NCBI GenBank assembly: GCA_007130355.1
Contig: SLSQ01000082.1
Location: 1-5,047, forward strand
From: Trueperaceae bacterium
GTDB lineage: Bacteria; Deinococcota; Deinococci; Deinococcales; Trueperaceae
Direction: 5' to 3'
DNA: 5,047 nt
Shown in pieces: positions 4,136 to 5,047 of the stretch. Within the stretch, counting starts at the first letter, position 1. Each line of letters starts with the position of its first letter. A program made the translations under genes and the position numbers. Below the pieces are notes generated by a model, which saw only the letters and a program-made list of their open reading frames with translations, had not been told where the DNA came from and ran no database searches.

Positions 4136-5047
4136 GTGAACCCAGACGCCCCCCGCGCGACCGGACCGGCATCCGGCGGCGAGAAGCACGCCGTCGGCGT
4201 GACGCGCATGTGCCTCCGGAGCGGAACCGTGCAGTTGCCGTTCGCCCTGGCCGGCCGGCTCCCCGCCGGCGAACTGGCGGCGTTCGACGCCGAGGCGGAC
4301 GCGGCCCTCGAGCTCTGGTCCGACCCGCCCCGGCACGTCGCCGGCCTCGCGGCGTTCTTCGAGCGGCACGAACTCCAGGTCAACGACCAGGTCACGTTCG
4401 AGCTTCGCGGCGACGACCTGAGGATCGGCGTGGCGAAGCGTCCCCGACGGTCGCGACCCAAGGTGACGCCCAGCTCCTGGGGCAGCCACCGGGACGAACC
4501 TTCGCGGACGCGGACGATCGCCCTGGACGCACCGGACGGACCGGACGCGCCCGACCCTCGGCTCCGGCATCCGGACCGGGCCGACGACGCCGCCGACGCG
4601 ATAGGCGCGTTCCGGACCGGCGCCCGCACCGCCGAGCCCGACGAGGGACCGTCCGCGACGGACGCCGACGACGCGCACGGAACGGTGCACGACCCGCCAC
4701 GGCCACCGCACGATCCGGACGCGCACGACCGATCGTCGCCCCACGGCCCGGCGGTCGCGCCGGAGGCCGACACCGCCCACCCGGAACCCGACCCCCGGTC
4801 CCACCACGGTCCCGATCCGTTCGCCGGGCTCGCCGACGACGAGGCGCGCCCCGGCTTCGGCGGCTTCCTCGACCGGGCGCGCGACTGGTTCGGCGGCGGG
4901 CGCCGCCGCGCCGACGAGGATCCGGATCCGTCCGACGCCTTCCGGCGCCGGTCGGCCGATCCGGACCCGGAGCCTCCTCCGGCCGCGCCGCCCGGCGATC
5001 CCGCCGAGCCCTACGACGGCTCCGGAGCGACGCCCGCCCCCGCGGCG
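4136..5047 (+). CDS. Uncharacterised protein: compact N-terminal domain plus long Asp/Pro/His-rich tail (3' end outside window)
   Basis: The frame is open for 304 codons from a GTG to the window edge, and I do not recognise the protein. Residues 17-102 look like a folded domain (GVTRMCLRSGTVQLPFALAG, then GLAAFFERHELQVNDQVTFEL at 70-90). The pattern of beta strands, one helix and a 'ND-V-FEL' ending recalls small beta-barrel DNA-binding folds such as B3 or AbrB types, but this is a weak resemblance. A basic patch (KRPRRSRPK, 101-109) follows. Residues 118-304 are disordered-looking and rich in Asp, Pro, His, Arg and Ala (PDAPDP, PHDPDAHD, DPDPEP). One hydrophobic island interrupts them, PGFGGFLDRARDWFGGG at 239-255. 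There is no signal peptide or membrane segment in the visible part, so a cytoplasmic location is likely. The strong Shine-Dalgarno, the long open frame and G/C third positions support a real gene. Confidence 0.8.
   Translation, partial: MNPDAPRATGPASGGEKHAVGVTRMCLRSGTVQLPFALAGRLPAGELAAFDAEADAALELWSDPPRHVAGLAAFFERHELQVNDQVTFELRGDDLRIGVAKRPRRSRPKVTPSSWGSHRDEPSRTRTIALDAPDGPDAPDPRLRHPDRADDAADAIGAFRTGARTAEPDEGPSATDADDAHGTVHDPPRPPHDPDAHDRSSPHGPAVAPEADTAHPEPDPRSHHGPDPFAGLADDEARPGFGGFLDRARDWFGGGRRRADEDPDPSDAFRRRSADPDPEPPPAAPPGDPAEPYDGSGATPAPAA

Noticed and set aside
3550..4807. Long minus-strand frames antisense to dsbB and the last gene
   Set aside because: They cross the tandem repeat and the promoter of the + strand gene, their translations are Arg/Ser/Gly-rich, and no start signal is seen. 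The + frame has a perfect Shine-Dalgarno.
4918..4970. Repeated gatccg units near the right end
   Set aside because: They simply encode successive Asp-Pro pairs in the low-complexity tail, with no regular longer repeat.
1..5047. Defence system, prophage, insertion sequence or mobile-element signature
   Set aside because: No transposase, integrase, nuclease or toxin-antitoxin motifs, terminal inverted repeats or composition break were seen; all recognised genes are housekeeping or competence types.

Overview
The window is very GC-rich, with third codon positions almost all G or C, and is nearly fully coding. It reads as ordinary chromosome with two opposed gene blocks. The superoxide dismutase resembles the Deinococcus Mn enzyme as I remember it. 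At least two genes appear to start 6 nt after a TANNNT -10 element, the leaderless arrangement common in Deinococcota. I therefore suggest a Deinococcota member, possibly a Truepera-like lineage. A high-GC actinobacterium remains possible. Taxonomy is inference only.

Minus-strand block (positions 2073 down to 1): a Mn-type superoxide dismutase (sodA) with a good Shine-Dalgarno is followed by a perfect 18-bp-stem hairpin that probably ends its transcript. Next come comEA (membrane-anchored SLBB plus helix-hairpin-helix DNA receptor) and, overlapping it by a GTGA junction, comEC (DNA channel), which runs off the left edge. comEA-comEC is the DNA-uptake core of natural transformation.

Plus-strand block (2271 to 5047): a membrane-anchored DUF3105 protein is followed by a membrane-tethered DsbA/BdbD-like thiol oxidase and a DsbB/BdbC-like quinone-linked partner, joined by an ATGA overlap. 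The last two form a complete disulfide-forming pair for extracytoplasmic proteins. After dsbB come a 14-bp tandem repeat that starts within its last codons and a hairpin. The final gene has a strong Shine-Dalgarno, a compact N-terminal domain I do not recognise, and a long Asp/Pro/His-rich low-complexity tail. It runs off the right edge.

The 197-bp divergent gap between sodA and the DUF3105 gene probably holds promoters in both directions. No RNA genes, insertion sequences, CRISPR arrays, attachment sites or recognisable defence genes were seen. No gene-free stretch exceeds about 200 bases. The least explained items are the last gene, the tandem repeat and the promoter-proximal dyads.
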